This document shows positions 24,988 through 35,400 of a stretch of DNA of 64,000 nt, in pieces. Source of the stretch: Achromobacter piechaudii NBRC 102461. GTDB lineage: Bacteria; Pseudomonadota; Gammaproteobacteria; Burkholderiales; Burkholderiaceae_B. Numbering within the stretch: the stretch's first letter is position 1; each line of letters begins with the position of its first letter. Made by a program: the position numbers and the translations under genes. The stretch is taken from assembly GCF_001571245.1 (NCBI RefSeq), contig NZ_BCTK01000007.1:186001-250000 (forward strand). The letters run 5' to 3'. Below the pieces are notes generated by a model. It had not been told where the DNA came from. It was given only the letters and a program-made list of their open reading frames with translations, and ran no database searches.

Positions 24988-25878
24988 ATGTCCCGTAACC
25001 CTTCAGTTCCTGGCGAGGCGCTTGCCAAGCTAGTGGAACCGCCTGTGGACAGCACGCCAGACACCGTCGACAGCGTGGCGTTCGCGCGCCTGTACGGCGA
25101 GCCGCTGTTCCAGATGCCGACGGATCTGTACATTCCGCCGGACGCGCTGGAAGTGTTTCTTGAGGCATTCGAAGGGCCGCTGGACCTGTTGCTCTACCTG
25201 ATCCGCAAGCAGAACTTCAACGTTCTGGACATCCCGATGGCGGATGTCACGCGGCAATATCTGTCCTATGTGGACCAGATCCGCATCACCAATCTTGAGC
25301 TGGCCGCCGAATATCTGCTGATGGCGGCCATGCTGATTGAAATCAAGTCGCGCATGCTGCTGCCGGTCAGGAAGACCGATACCGGCGAAGAACCCGAAGA
25401 CCCGCGCGCCGAACTTGTGCGCCGCCTGCTTGAATACGAGCAGATGAAGCTGGCCGCGCAGAAGCTGGACAAGCTGCCGCAGCTGGGCCGCGACTTCGTC
25501 AGCAGCCAGGCCGTGGCCGACCTGAGCGTCGAGCGCATGATGCCCGAGGTCAGCGTCGATGATCTGCGCCAGGCCTGGGCCGACATCATGAAGCGGGCCA
25601 AGCTGAACCAGCACCATCACATCACGCGCGAACAATTGTCGGTGCGCGATCACATGACGCATATCCTGCGGCGCCTGAACGATGTGCGCTTCATGGAATT
25701 TGGCGACCTGTTCATGGAGCGCGTCCGCGAGGGCGCCCCGGCCGCGGTCGTCGTCGTGCACTTCATCGCCATGCTTGAGCTGGCCCGCGAATCCCTGCTG
25801 GAGATCACGCAGGCCGAGCCATACGCGCCCATCTATGTCCGCCTGGCTTATACCAGCGTGGCGGCGGTCGCGGCCTGA
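24988..25878 (+). CDS. scpA: Segregation and condensation protein A
   Basis: ScpA is the kleisin subunit that bridges SMC heads, together with ScpB, in chromosome condensation. The 296-residue product has the conserved N-terminal region EAFEGPLDLLLYLIRKQNFNVLDIPM and AAEYLLMAAMLIEIKSRMLLP. The C-terminal winged helix region is VVHFIAMLELARESLLEITQ. A 45-residue N-terminal extension precedes the conserved domain. ATG 24988 fits the close spacing to the DUF3460 gene. No smc or scpB gene is in the window. panC follows 36 bases downstream. Confidence 0.93.
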   Translation: MSRNPSVPGEALAKLVEPPVDSTPDTVDSVAFARLYGEPLFQMPTDLYIPPDALEVFLEAFEGPLDLLLYLIRKQNFNVLDIPMADVTRQYLSYVDQIRITNLELAAEYLLMAAMLIEIKSRMLLPVRKTDTGEEPEDPRAELVRRLLEYEQMKLAAQKLDKLPQLGRDFVSSQAVADLSVERMMPEVSVDDLRQAWADIMKRAKLNQHHHITREQLSVRDHMTHILRRLNDVRFMEFGDLFMERVREGAPAAVVVVHFIAMLELARESLLEITQAEPYAPIYVRLAYTSVAAVAA

Positions 25879-25884
25879 TCCTGA

Positions 25885-26769
<885 letters not shown>

Positions 26770-26897
26770 TTCGTTGTGACAAGGGCGGGCGACGCGTTTT
26801 TGCGGCGTCCCGACCCCTGACAGAATTGCCAGCTTTCGCCGTCGAGTACGGCCGGGCAGACTTCTTGTAATCCTACATTGCAAAAAAGAGTCGCCCC

Positions 26898-27566
26898 ATG
26901 CGCGTTCCCCGCCCCGACCTTGATACGGCGCTTGCCGCTTTGACGCCCCGCGAACGGCAGATCGTCGACTATGTGGCTGCCGGGCGGCCGAACAAGGTCA
27001 TTGCCATCGACCTTGGCATCTCGCTGCGTACCGCCGAGGCCCACCGCGCCCGTATCTTCGCCAAGCTCGAAACGCGCAACGCCATGCAGCTGGCTTGCCG
27101 CCTTTGCGCCCACGGCCGCTCTGGTGCATCGCCTCTTCTTGAGGCCGCGAAGAGAAACGACGTGGGGCAGGTGGCGGCGCCTGTTCGCCAGGGCGGTGTT
27201 GCCGCTGATAGGCAAGCGCTGGCAGGCGCTGCGCTGCACGCCGATTTTCCAATTGACCCGTCGCCGCTGGGCTGTTCCCCTATCGACTCGGTCGGCCCCT
27301 TGCCGGCCGCATCGCCGGCTTATCCAGCGGTGCTGTTTGAGTCCGCAGGGACCGGAAGGGTGCTGCATGAGCCAGGGCTGGAATACGGAGGCGCTCCCGA
27401 TACGCCGGATGTGCCGGATGAGGGGCATGCTGATTCACGGGGTGTGCAGGCCGCGACTGAGGTATCCGATATCCCGGATGCTTCAGATACCTTGGATGTT
27501 TCCCATGCCACGGATAACCCCGATGCCTTGGATGCCTCAGATATCTCCAATGCCATCAACGACTAA
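26898..27566 (+). CDS. LuxR/FixJ-type DNA-binding protein with low-complexity acidic tail, no receiver domain
   Basis: This 222-residue protein starts almost directly with a FixJ/NarL-type helix-turn-helix at residues 15-70 (LTPRERQIVDYVAAGRPNK, ISLRTAEAHRARIFAKLETRN). There is no receiver or other input domain before it. Residues 75-165 have no recognisable fold. From about 169 to the end the chain is Asp/Pro/Ala/Ser-rich, with repeating short units such as TPDVPD, DIPDASD, TLDV and DALDASD. The HTH looks intact and functional. The tail may be a disordered acidic region or a decayed sequence. The target and signal are unknown. Confidence 0.7.
   Translation: MRVPRPDLDTALAALTPRERQIVDYVAAGRPNKVIAIDLGISLRTAEAHRARIFAKLETRNAMQLACRLCAHGRSGASPLLEAAKRNDVGQVAAPVRQGGVAADRQALAGAALHADFPIDPSPLGCSPIDSVGPLPAASPAYPAVLFESAGTGRVLHEPGLEYGGAPDTPDVPDEGHADSRGVQAATEVSDIPDASDTLDVSHATDNPDALDASDISNAIND
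27398..27562 (+). repeat. Imperfect GAT-rich short repeats in the LuxR-type gene tail
   Basis: The segment contains many copies of GAT at 6-15-base spacing, including CCGGATG, TTGGATG and GATGCC-type units and the near-duplicate GATGCCTTGGATGCCTCAGAT-like block near 27521-27541. Base composition is less GC-rich than its neighbours. The repeats encode the Asp-rich tail. It looks like slippage expansion inside a coding region. Confidence 0.6.
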
Positions 27567-27586
27567 CCCGCGCGTGTGGCCCAGGC

Positions 27587-27632
27587 AAAAAAACGCCGGG
27601 CCTGACAAACAATATGTTCGTCAGGCCCGGCG
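27587..27632 (-). terminator. Strong intrinsic terminator of the NlpE-like lipoprotein gene
   Basis: A perfect 13-bp stem, CGCCGGGCCTGAC/GTCAGGCCCGGCG (27594-27606 and 27620-27632), encloses a 13-base loop. On the minus strand it is followed by seven T residues (27587-27593). This is the clearest Rho-independent terminator in the window. It lies about 90 bases after the stop codon of the gene at 27725-28489. Confidence 0.92.
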
Positions 27633-27660
27633 GGATTCGGTAGCGCGGTGGTGCGGGTCA

Positions 27661-27715
27661 GCCCTGCAAGCTGTGGCAGGGCAGCGTCCAGCGCCAGTAT
27701 CCTGGCGCCGACGCT
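27661..27715 (-). ncRNA. Structured 3' UTR with two further hairpins upstream of the terminator
   Basis: Between the lipoprotein stop codon and the terminator are two strong stems. GCCCTGC/GCAGGGC spans 27661-27682. A longer one spans 27683-27715 (outer AGCGTC/GACGCT, inner GCGCCAG/CTGGCGC). With the terminator hairpin this makes a compact run of three stems ending in a U-tract. That is the architecture of a 3'-UTR-derived small RNA or a stabilised mRNA end. No expression evidence is available from sequence. Confidence 0.35.
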
Positions 27716-27724
27716 ATGTGCCGC

Positions 27725-28489
27725 TTACGGGCACTTGGGCGCAGAGGCCTTGGCCAGTTCGTCGATGGGGTCCGGGTCAGGCTGGCGGGTCAGGTTGTAG
27801 TTCAGGTTGGGCGTCTGGCCGGCAATGGAACGCACGCGCAGCACGTTGTTGGCCGCCACGATGAATTCAGCGCGGACATTGCCTTGGGCATCCATCATGA
27901 TGACGCGCGGCGGGCGTTCGTCGGTGGCGTCCCAGCAGCCTTGCTCGGTAACGGCAGGGCCCTTGTTCGGGTCGTTGTCCAGATAAGCCGTGCGGCCACG
28001 CCAGCGGCCGTTGGGCGCCAGCGTCAGCGTGACGCGCTGCGCCGTGCATTGCATGGCGGGCGAGAAACACGGCAGCGTGCCCATATAGGTTTGCGGCTGC
28101 GGCACGAGGCTGTGCGCGGCGGCATTGGGCGCGGGAGCGGGGGTGGAAGCGGGTGCTGCTGCGGCGGCGGAGTGGTCGGCGCCTTCGGGCACGGGCTGGC
28201 CGTCTTCGGTGGTCTGGCCACCTGCGGCTTGCGCGGCTTGGTTCTGCGGTTTGCGGGCGTCGGGCTTCAAGGCGATCTGCACTTGCGACGGCGCGCGGAT
28301 GACGCTGCGGTAGCCAGCGCCCGAACCCTGGTATTGGGCATCGGTCACCGTGCTTTCAGTCGGGGGGTCGTAATAGCCTTCGGTTTTCTGCTGGGCGCAG
28401 CCTGCGGCGCCCAGTGCAGCACCAGCCAGAAGCAGCCCCATGACGCTGAGTTTGCGGGATCGGGTAACGATATCGGCGCGGGCGGTCAT
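27725..28489 (-). CDS. NlpE-like outer membrane lipoprotein
   Basis: This 254-residue protein has a lipoprotein signal (basic n-region, then MGLLLAGAALGAAGC with the modified Cys at about 31). A Pro/Ala-rich linker of roughly 90 residues follows. The globular domain starts at TYMGTLPCF and continues CTAQRVTLTLAPNGRWRGRTAYL, which resembles the NlpE N-terminal domain (YxGTLPC...TLTL...GxY). NlpE proteins sense surface contact or copper and signal envelope stress. The usual CxxC after GTLP is altered here to C-F-S-P-A-M-Q-C. The gene is alone and ends at a strong terminator. Confidence 0.65.
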   Translation of the reverse strand: MTARADIVTRSRKLSVMGLLLAGAALGAAGCAQQKTEGYYDPPTESTVTDAQYQGSGAGYRSVIRAPSQVQIALKPDARKPQNQAAQAAGGQTTEDGQPVPEGADHSAAAAAPASTPAPAPNAAAHSLVPQPQTYMGTLPCFSPAMQCTAQRVTLTLAPNGRWRGRTAYLDNDPNKGPAVTEQGCWDATDERPPRVIMMDAQGNVRAEFIVAANNVLRVRSIAGQTPNLNYNLTRQPDPDPIDELAKASAPKCP

Positions 28490-28697
28490 GGCAGCTTATC
28501 CGTGAATTGAGTCTGTCTCCGATTTTACGCACTTATGCGAAGATTCGATACGTTCCCTTAGACACTCTTGGGTGTAGTCAGCACTTTATGCACAATAAAC
28601 GACACGGTCGCCGTTTCGCCGCCCGCCTTTTGGCCGATGGCCCTGGCGTGGAATCGGACGCGCGCGTTCGTGAGGCCTGGGTTCATAGGGCCTGGGA

Positions 28698-29561
28698 ATG
28701 AACGTCATGCATCACGCTTTCGACATGCCGTTGGCCGCCTTCATTGCATTGGCCGCACTTGCGGGTTTGTTCGTCGGCAATTGGCTGACGGTGCTGACCT
28801 ATCGGCTACCCCGCATGATGGAACGCGAGTGGCAGGCGCAGTGCCTGGATGCCGTTGGCCGCGCGCGGCCCGATAGCCCCGACGGCCTGTTCCGACCCGC
28901 GTCGCATTGCCCGGCCTGCGAAGCGCCCGTGCAAGGCTGGCGCCGCCTGCCCTTGATCGGCTGGCTGTTGCTGCGTGGCCGATGCGGCGTATGCAATGCA
29001 GCCATCGCGTGGCGCTACCCGGCCATAGAACTATTGACCTGCGTATTGTTCGCGGCCTGTGCCTGGCGCTACGGTGCAACGCCCGTCGCCTTGTGCGCGA
29101 TGGGCCTGTCGGCCATGTTGATTGCCTTGGGCTGGATCGATTTCGAAACCACGCTGCTGCCCGACGTGCTGACTCAGCCGCTGGTGTGGGCAGGGCTGCT
29201 GGTCAACCTGTTCGGCACCTTCACCACCTTGCCCCTGGCGGTGATCGGTGCGGTGGCGGGCTACGTATTCCTGTGGGTTATCTTCCACGTGTTCCGCCTG
29301 CTGACGGGACGCGAGGGCATGGGGTATGGCGACTTCAAGCTTCTGGCCGCGCTGGGCGCCTGGTTTGGCGCGGAGTCCCTGCCGATGTTGCTGCTTGGGG
29401 CCTCGCTGGTGGGGGTGCTGATCGGCGGCGCGCTGACCCTCAGCGGCCGCGCCGGTCGCGGTCAGCCGCTGCCTTTCGGTCCTTACCTGGCGCTGGCCGG
29501 TATCGTGATGTTGCTGCTGGGTGGCGACGCGGGTTTGTTGCTGTTGATGCGTTCGGCGTAG
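28698..29561 (+). CDS. pilD: Type IV prepilin leader peptidase / N-methyltransferase
   Basis: PilD cleaves and methylates type IV prepilins and type II secretion pseudopilins in the inner membrane. The 287-residue protein has about eight hydrophobic segments. The cytoplasmic zinc-binding loop has two CxxC pairs (CPACEAPV and CGVCNAAI). Of the two catalytic aspartates, one is in LGWIDFETTLLPD and the other in GMGYGDFKLLAALGAW. pilB and pilC, often upstream of pilD, are absent. coaE and zapD follow, the usual order in proteobacteria. ATG 28707 is an alternative start. The 208-bp region before it shows no clear promoter. Confidence 0.93.
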   Translation: MNVMHHAFDMPLAAFIALAALAGLFVGNWLTVLTYRLPRMMEREWQAQCLDAVGRARPDSPDGLFRPASHCPACEAPVQGWRRLPLIGWLLLRGRCGVCNAAIAWRYPAIELLTCVLFAACAWRYGATPVALCAMGLSAMLIALGWIDFETTLLPDVLTQPLVWAGLLVNLFGTFTTLPLAVIGAVAGYVFLWVIFHVFRLLTGREGMGYGDFKLLAALGAWFGAESLPMLLLGASLVGVLIGGALTLSGRAGRGQPLPFGPYLALAGIVMLLLGGDAGLLLLMRSA

Positions 29562-29585
29562 GCCGGGCGACGAAGGATGGACATC

Positions 29586-30203
29586 ATGTTCAAGATTGGG
29601 CTGACGGGCGGCATCGGATCGGGCAAGACCCGCGTGGCCGACATGCTGCAAGAGTGGGGCGCGACCCTGGTCGACACCGACGAAATCGCGCGTGCATTGA
29701 CGGCGCCCGGTGGCGCCGCCATGCCCGCGATAGAAGCGGAATTCGGCCCAAGCGCGTTGACGGCCGATGGCGCGCTCAACCGGGAATGGATGCGCGAGCG
29801 CGCGTTCTCGGATCCCGCAGCACGGCGGCGGCTTGAAGCCGTGCTGCATCCCATCATCACCGAAGAGACGCTGCGCCAGGCTGAGGCCGCGCGCGGATCG
29901 TATCTGGTCTTCGTCGTGCCGCTTTTGGTGGAGTCCCTGGCGCGATGGCGTAGCCGCGTGGATCGCATCTGCGTGGTCGACTGCGACCCCGATACACAGG
30001 TGGCTCGGGTGCAGGCTCGCAGCGGGCTGACGGAGCCCGCCATCAGGCGTATTATGGCGGCACAGGCTGCGCGGCAAACTCGCCTGGACATGGCCGACGA
30101 CGTCATCACGAATGACGGTGCCACCTCGCCAGAGCAGTTGCGCGCGCAGGCAAAGACCTTGCATGACCGCTGGCTTGCGCTGGCGACCACAACGGGCCGC
30201 TAA
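29586..30203 (+). CDS. coaE: Dephospho-CoA kinase
   Basis: CoaE phosphorylates dephospho-CoA, the last step of CoA synthesis. The product is about 205 residues, with P-loop GLTGGIGSGKT, the substrate region DTDEIARALT and the LID-like segment LVFVVPLLVES, and RSGLTEPAIRRIMAAQ near the end. I chose the second ATG (29586), because AAGG lies 9 bases before it. The first ATG (29577) abuts the same site too closely. It follows pilD by 24 bases and precedes zapD. Confidence 0.94.
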   Translation: MFKIGLTGGIGSGKTRVADMLQEWGATLVDTDEIARALTAPGGAAMPAIEAEFGPSALTADGALNREWMRERAFSDPAARRRLEAVLHPIITEETLRQAEAARGSYLVFVVPLLVESLARWRSRVDRICVVDCDPDTQVARVQARSGLTEPAIRRIMAAQAARQTRLDMADDVITNDGATSPEQLRAQAKTLHDRWLALATTTGR

Positions 30204-30272
30204 GTGCATGCTTGGCCGGCACCCCTTCCATTCCGGCCGGCTGGCCGACTACTGATGGGCCTGTAAAAAAGC

Positions 30273-31025
30273 GTGATTGTTTACGAATACCCCTTCAATG
30301 AGCGCATCCGCGCTTACCTGCGATTGGAATACCTGTTCGACAGGCTTTTCTTCTTTGCCCAGGCAGGGGACTCACGCCAACATCAGGTCGCCGTTACTTC
30401 TCTTTTCGATTTGCTCGACGCGTGCGAACGCACCGACGTGAAGGGCGCCGTGTTGCAGGATCTGGAGCGCCAGCGCGTGGCGCTTGTGGGTCTGCGCGAT
30501 CATCCCGGCGTGGCGCAGGATGCACTGGAAACCATGCTGCGCGAACTCGAAAGAGTCACAACGGCATTGGCCGCGCCTGGCAAGACCGGCCAGTCGCTGC
30601 GTGAAAACGAATGGTTGACCAGCTTGCGCGGACGCCTGTCCGTGCCGGGCAGCGCCACGCAAGTGGACATGCCTTCGTACTTTGCATGGCAGAACAAATC
30701 CGAAGCCGCCCGGCTTGCAGACTTGCAGGCCTGGATCACTCCTTTCCTGGCTCTGTACGAGGGGCTGACCCTGGCGTTGCGCCTGCTGCGCGAATCCGGG
30801 CGCAAGACCGACATCGTGGCCGAGCAGGGCGCGTACCAGCAGATGCTGGGCGGCAAGCAGTTTCAGTTGTTGCGCGTCTGGGTCGACCCCGAGCAGGGCG
30901 TGTTTCCCGAGATCAGCGCCAATAAGTACATGATCTGGATACGTTTTTCCACCCAGGACGGCGAATTCAAGCCGCAGCAGGTGGCGCGCGACGTCGGTTT
31001 CCAGATGACCTTGTGCAGCTCGTAG
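30273..31025 (+). CDS. zapD: Cell division protein ZapD
   Basis: ZapD (YacF, DUF1342) bundles FtsZ filaments at the division ring. The 250-residue protein begins IVYEYPFNERIRAYLRLEYLFDRL, the strongly conserved start of this family. It has the helical N-terminal half and ends in the beta-rich part (RVWVDPEQGVFPEISANKYMIWIRF). The start is GTG at 30273 with no strong ribosome site. It completes the pilD-coaE-zapD set. The small zinc protein YacG that often follows is missing: nothing resembling it is found in the 145 bp downstream. Confidence 0.93.
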   Translation: MIVYEYPFNERIRAYLRLEYLFDRLFFFAQAGDSRQHQVAVTSLFDLLDACERTDVKGAVLQDLERQRVALVGLRDHPGVAQDALETMLRELERVTTALAAPGKTGQSLRENEWLTSLRGRLSVPGSATQVDMPSYFAWQNKSEAARLADLQAWITPFLALYEGLTLALRLLRESGRKTDIVAEQGAYQQMLGGKQFQLLRVWVDPEQGVFPEISANKYMIWIRFSTQDGEFKPQQVARDVGFQMTLCSS

Positions 31026-31082
31026 TCCGACTGTCTGGCGCTTTCCCTCCCGGCACGGCTTCCTGGACCGATTCCTGTTGCG

Positions 31083-31098
31083 GCCAGTTTCAACTGGC
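31083..31098. promoter_or_regulatory. Perfect palindrome upstream of the RND efflux operon
   Basis: GCCAGTTTCAACTGGC is a 7-2-7 perfect inverted repeat, 73 bases before the membrane fusion protein start codon. Its position and size suit a repressor operator. No regulator gene is adjacent, so the cognate factor would be encoded elsewhere. Confidence 0.4.
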
Positions 31099-31170
31099 GC
31101 GCGCAATGCGTGAAATCGGGACTGACTAGTAGACAATACGGCTTTCTGCATCAGTGCCGGAACCGTTTCC

Positions 31171-32445
31171 ATGTCCGAAAGTCGTCCTGTTTCCCCACCG
31201 TCCCGCTGGACCCGCCGCCGCGTTGTCGGATTGGCCGTGGTGTTGCTAGTGGTTGCCGGACTCGCCTGGCTGGTGCTGCGGCCCTCCGCCAAGCAGGGGG
31301 GGCCGGGCGGGGCGCGAGGCTCCGGAGGCGGCCGGCCGCCGGCGGCGGCGATGGCCAACCTGCCCGTGCCGGTGCGCATTGCTACCGCCACCAAGCAGGA
31401 CATCGACATCTACCTCAAGTCCCTGGGCACCGTCACCGCGTACAACACGGTCACGGTGCGCAGCCGCGTCAGCGGCGAACTGGTCGAGGTGGCGTTTCAG
31501 GAAGGCCAGCAGGTCAAGGCCGGTGACCTGTTGGCGCAAGTGGATCCGCGCGCGTTCCAGGTCGCGCTGGATCAGGCGCGCGGCACGCAGATGCAGAACC
31601 TGGCCCAGCTCGAAAACGCGCGGCGCGACCTGCAACGCTACCAGGCGCTCTTCAAGCAGGACTCCATCGCCAAGCAGCAGGTCGACACCCAGGCCGCGCT
31701 GGTGCGCCAGTACGAAGGCACGGTCAAGAGCGACCAGGCCAATGTGGACAACGCCAAGCTCCAGCTGGATTACGCCCGCATCACCGCACCGATCAGCGGC
31801 CGGCTGGGCCTGCGCCAGGTCGACCGCGGCAACCTTGTGTCCAGCGCCGACGCCAACGGGCTGGTCGTCATCACCCAGACCCAACCGATTTCCGTCGTCT
31901 TCACGCTGCCCGAAACCCAACTGCCCGAAGTGCGCGCCGAAATCGCCGCTGGCCGGACGCTGGCCGTCGACGCCTATGACCGCGCCGACACCCGCCGTAT
32001 CGCCACGGGCGTGCTGGAAACGCTGGACAACCAGATCGACGTCACCACCGGAACCTTGAAGCTGAAGGCCAAATTCGACAACGCCGACGACGCGCTCTTT
32101 CCGAATCAGTTCGTCAATGTGCGGCTGCACGTGCTGACCCGCAAGGACGTCACCGCCATTCCCACCGCCGCCATCCAGCAAGGCTCGGCCGGCGCGTTCG
32201 TCTTCCTGGTCCAGCCGGACGACACCATCGCCGTGCGCCAGGTCAAGCTGGGCGCCATCAACAACGGCATGGTCGCGGTGAACGAAGGGCTGCAACCGGG
32301 CGACCGCGTCGTCACGGAAGGCACCGACCGCCTGCGTGCCGGCGCCAAGGTTGAAATCGTGGGCGGAGCCGGCGTTATTCCCGCCACGCGCGACAAGACG
32401 CTGGGCGCGGGCGCGCCGGCCGGCACGACCCCGCCGTCGAAATAA
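31171..32445 (+). CDS. mdtA: RND efflux periplasmic adaptor (membrane fusion protein), MdtA type
   Basis: This 424-residue adaptor links an RND pump to an outer membrane channel. An N-terminal membrane anchor (VVGLAVVLLVVAGLAWLVL) is followed by a Gly-rich linker. The lipoyl half-motifs are VTVRSRVSGELVEVAFQEGQ and DYARITAPISGRLGLR, with an alpha-hairpin between. Beta-barrel and membrane-proximal domains follow, and the tail is Gly/Ala/Pro-rich. The best family match is MdtA. It heads the four-gene pump operon: the next start is 12 bases after this stop. An operator-like palindrome lies upstream. Confidence 0.92.
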   Translation: MSESRPVSPPSRWTRRRVVGLAVVLLVVAGLAWLVLRPSAKQGGPGGARGSGGGRPPAAAMANLPVPVRIATATKQDIDIYLKSLGTVTAYNTVTVRSRVSGELVEVAFQEGQQVKAGDLLAQVDPRAFQVALDQARGTQMQNLAQLENARRDLQRYQALFKQDSIAKQQVDTQAALVRQYEGTVKSDQANVDNAKLQLDYARITAPISGRLGLRQVDRGNLVSSADANGLVVITQTQPISVVFTLPETQLPEVRAEIAAGRTLAVDAYDRADTRRIATGVLETLDNQIDVTTGTLKLKAKFDNADDALFPNQFVNVRLHVLTRKDVTAIPTAAIQQGSAGAFVFLVQPDDTIAVRQVKLGAINNGMVAVNEGLQPGDRVVTEGTDRLRAGAKVEIVGGAGVIPATRDKTLGAGAPAGTTPPSK

Positions 32446-32457
32446 GCCGAGCCCATC

Positions 32458-35400
32458 GTGAGTCCGTCGCGTCTGTTCATTCTGCGCCCCGTCGCCACCA
32501 CCCTGGCGATGGTGGCCATCCTCATCGCCGGCTTCATCGCTTACCGGATGTTGCCGGTGTCGGCCCTGCCCGAGGTGGACTACCCGACGATCCAGGTGGT
32601 GACGCTATACCCCGGCGCCAGCCCCGACGTGATGACCTCGCTGGTCACCTCGCCGCTGGAGCGGCAGTTCGGCCAGATGCCGGGCCTGAACCAGATGTCG
32701 TCCACCAGTTCCGGTGGCGCATCGGTCATCACGATGCAGTTCAACCTGACGCTGCCGCTGGACGTAGCCGAGCAGCAGGTGCAGGCCGCCATCAACGCGG
32801 CCTCCAACCTGCTGCCCAGCGACCTGCCGGTGCCGCCCACCTACAACAAGGTGAACCCGGCCGACGCCGCCGTGCTGACGCTGGCCATCACCTCGCCCAC
32901 CATGCCCTTGCCGCAGGTGCGCGATCTGGTCGATACGCGCGTTGCGCAGAAGCTGTCGCAGATTCCAGGGGTAGGCCTGGTCAGCGTGGCGGGCGGCCAG
33001 CGGCCGGCCGTGCGCGTGCAGGTGAATCCGCAAGCGCTGGCCGCCAATGGCCTGGCCATGTCCGACCTGCGCACCGCGATCGTCGGCGCCAACGTCAACC
33101 AACCCAAGGGCAACCTGGACGGGCCGCTGCGGTCCACCACCATCAACGCCAATGACCAGCTGAAGTCGCCCACCGACTACAACGACCTGATCATCGCGTA
33201 CAAGAACAACGCGCCGCTGCGCCTGTCCGATGTGGCGCGTGCCGTCGAGGGCGCGGAAGACACGCGGCAGGCGGCGTGGGCCGGCGACAAGCCCGCCATC
33301 CTCTTGAACATCCAGCGCCAGCCGGGCGCCAACGTGATCGACGTGGTCAACCGCATCCAGACGCTGTTGCCGCAACTGCGTGCTGCCTTGCCCGCCACGC
33401 TGGACGTGACCGTGGTGTCTGACCGCACGCAGACCATCCGCGATTCGGTCGAAGACGTGAAGTTCGAAATGCTGCTGGCCGTGGCGCTCGTGGTCATGGT
33501 GACCTTCGTGTTCCTGCGCAGCCTGACCGCCACGCTGATCCCCAGCGTGGTCGTGCCGCTGTCGCTGGTGGGCACCTTCGGCATCATGTACCTGGCCGGC
33601 TTCTCCATCAACAACCTGACCCTGATGGCGCTGACGATTGCCACCGGCTTCGTGGTGGACGACGCCATCGTCATGATCGAGAACATCGCCCGCCACATCG
33701 AGGAAGGCGAAACCCCCATGCAGGCGGCGCTCAAGGGCGCCTCGCAGATTGGCTTCACGCTGATTTCGCTGACCTTCTCGCTGATCGCCGTGCTGATTCC
33801 GCTGCTGTTCATGACGGAAGTCGTGGGCCGGCTGTTCCGCGAATTCGCCATCACGCTGGCGGTGTCCATCCTGATCTCGCTGGTGGTTTCGCTGACGCTC
33901 ACGCCGATGATGTGCGCGCGCCTGCTGCGGGCAGAGTCGGAACAGAAGCACGGGCGCTTTCACACCGCCACCGGCAACTTCATCGACCGCGTCATCGCCG
34001 GCTACGACCGCATGCTGCAAGTGGTGCTGCGCCATCAGCCGCTGACCCTGCTGGTGGCGCTGGGCACCTTCGCGCTGACCGTCGTGCTGTACCTGATGGT
34101 GCCCAAGGGCTTTTTCCCGCAACAGGACACCGGCCTGATCCAGGCCATCACGCAAGCGCCGCAATCCATTTCGTTTCCCGCCATGGCCGAACGCCAGCAG
34201 GCCGCCGCGCGGCTGGTGCTGCAAGACCCCGACGTGCAGGCGGTGTCCTCGTTCATCGGCGTGGATGGCAGCAACGCCACCCTCAGCGCGGGGCGCATGC
34301 AGATTTCGCTCAAGCCGCAGGCCGAGCGCACCGGCAATCTGCGCACGGTGATGGAGCGTTTGCAGGAATCGCTGAGCAAGCAGGACGGCCTGACCGTCTA
34401 CATGCAGCCGGTGCAGGACCTGACCATCGAAGACCGCGTCAGCCGCACGCAATACCAGATGACGCTGTCCAACCCCGACCTGAAAGTGTTGAGCGAATGG
34501 ACGCCCAAGCTGGTGGACAGGCTGCGCCAGGTGCCGGGCTTGAAGGACGTCACGGATGACTTGCAGGACGATGGCTTGCAGACCTGGGTCGAGATCGACC
34601 GAGATGCCGCATCCCGGCTGGGGATCACCGCCGCCATCATCGACGAAGCCCTGTACGACGCCTTTGGCCAGCGGCTGATTTCCACCATCTTCACGCAGTC
34701 CAACCAGTACCGGGTGGTGCTGGAGGTGCAGCCGCAATTCCAGATGAACCCGGCCGCGCTGGGGCAGATCCACGTGCCTACCGCCGCGGGCACGCAGGTG
34801 CCGCTGTCATCGGTGGCGCACATCAGCGAAGGGCGTACCGTGCTGGCCGTGAACCGGCTGGACCAGTTCCCGATGGTCACGGTGTCGTTCAACCTTGCGC
34901 CGGGTGCGTCCTTGTCCAATGCAGTCGAGGCCATCACGGCGGCCGAAGCCGAGATCGGCATGCCGGCCAGCGTCGAGACCCGCTTCCAGGGCGCGGCGCT
35001 GGCGTTCCAGAATTCGCTGACCAGCACACTCTGGCTGATCCTGGCCGCCGTGGTCACGATGTACATCGTGCTGGGCGTGCTGTACGAAAGCTACATCCAT
35101 CCCATCACGATCCTGTCCACCTTGCCGTCGGCCGGCGTGGGCGCGTTGCTGGCGCTGCTCATCAGCGGCACCGAGCTGGACATGATCGGCATCATCGGCA
35201 TCATTCTGTTGATCGGCATCGTCAAAAAGAACGCCATCATGATGATCGACTTCGCGCTGGACGCCGAGCGCAAGCGCGGCTTGAGCCCGCGCGCGGCCAT
35301 CCATGAAGCGGCGCTGCTGCGCTTCCGGCCGATCCTCATGACGACGCTGGCCGCGCTGTTCGGCGCGTTGCCGCTGATGCTGTCCACTGGCACGGGCGCT

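Noticed and set aside
26971-27864. Long open frame overlapping the LuxR-type gene in another frame
   Set aside because: The translation is Arg/Pro/Met-rich with no motif, runs through the terminator and into the opposite-strand lipoprotein gene, and is a by-product of GC-rich codon bias.
28507-28701. Small open frame upstream of pilD
   Set aside because: No ribosome site, no recognisable sequence, and it overlaps the pilD start.
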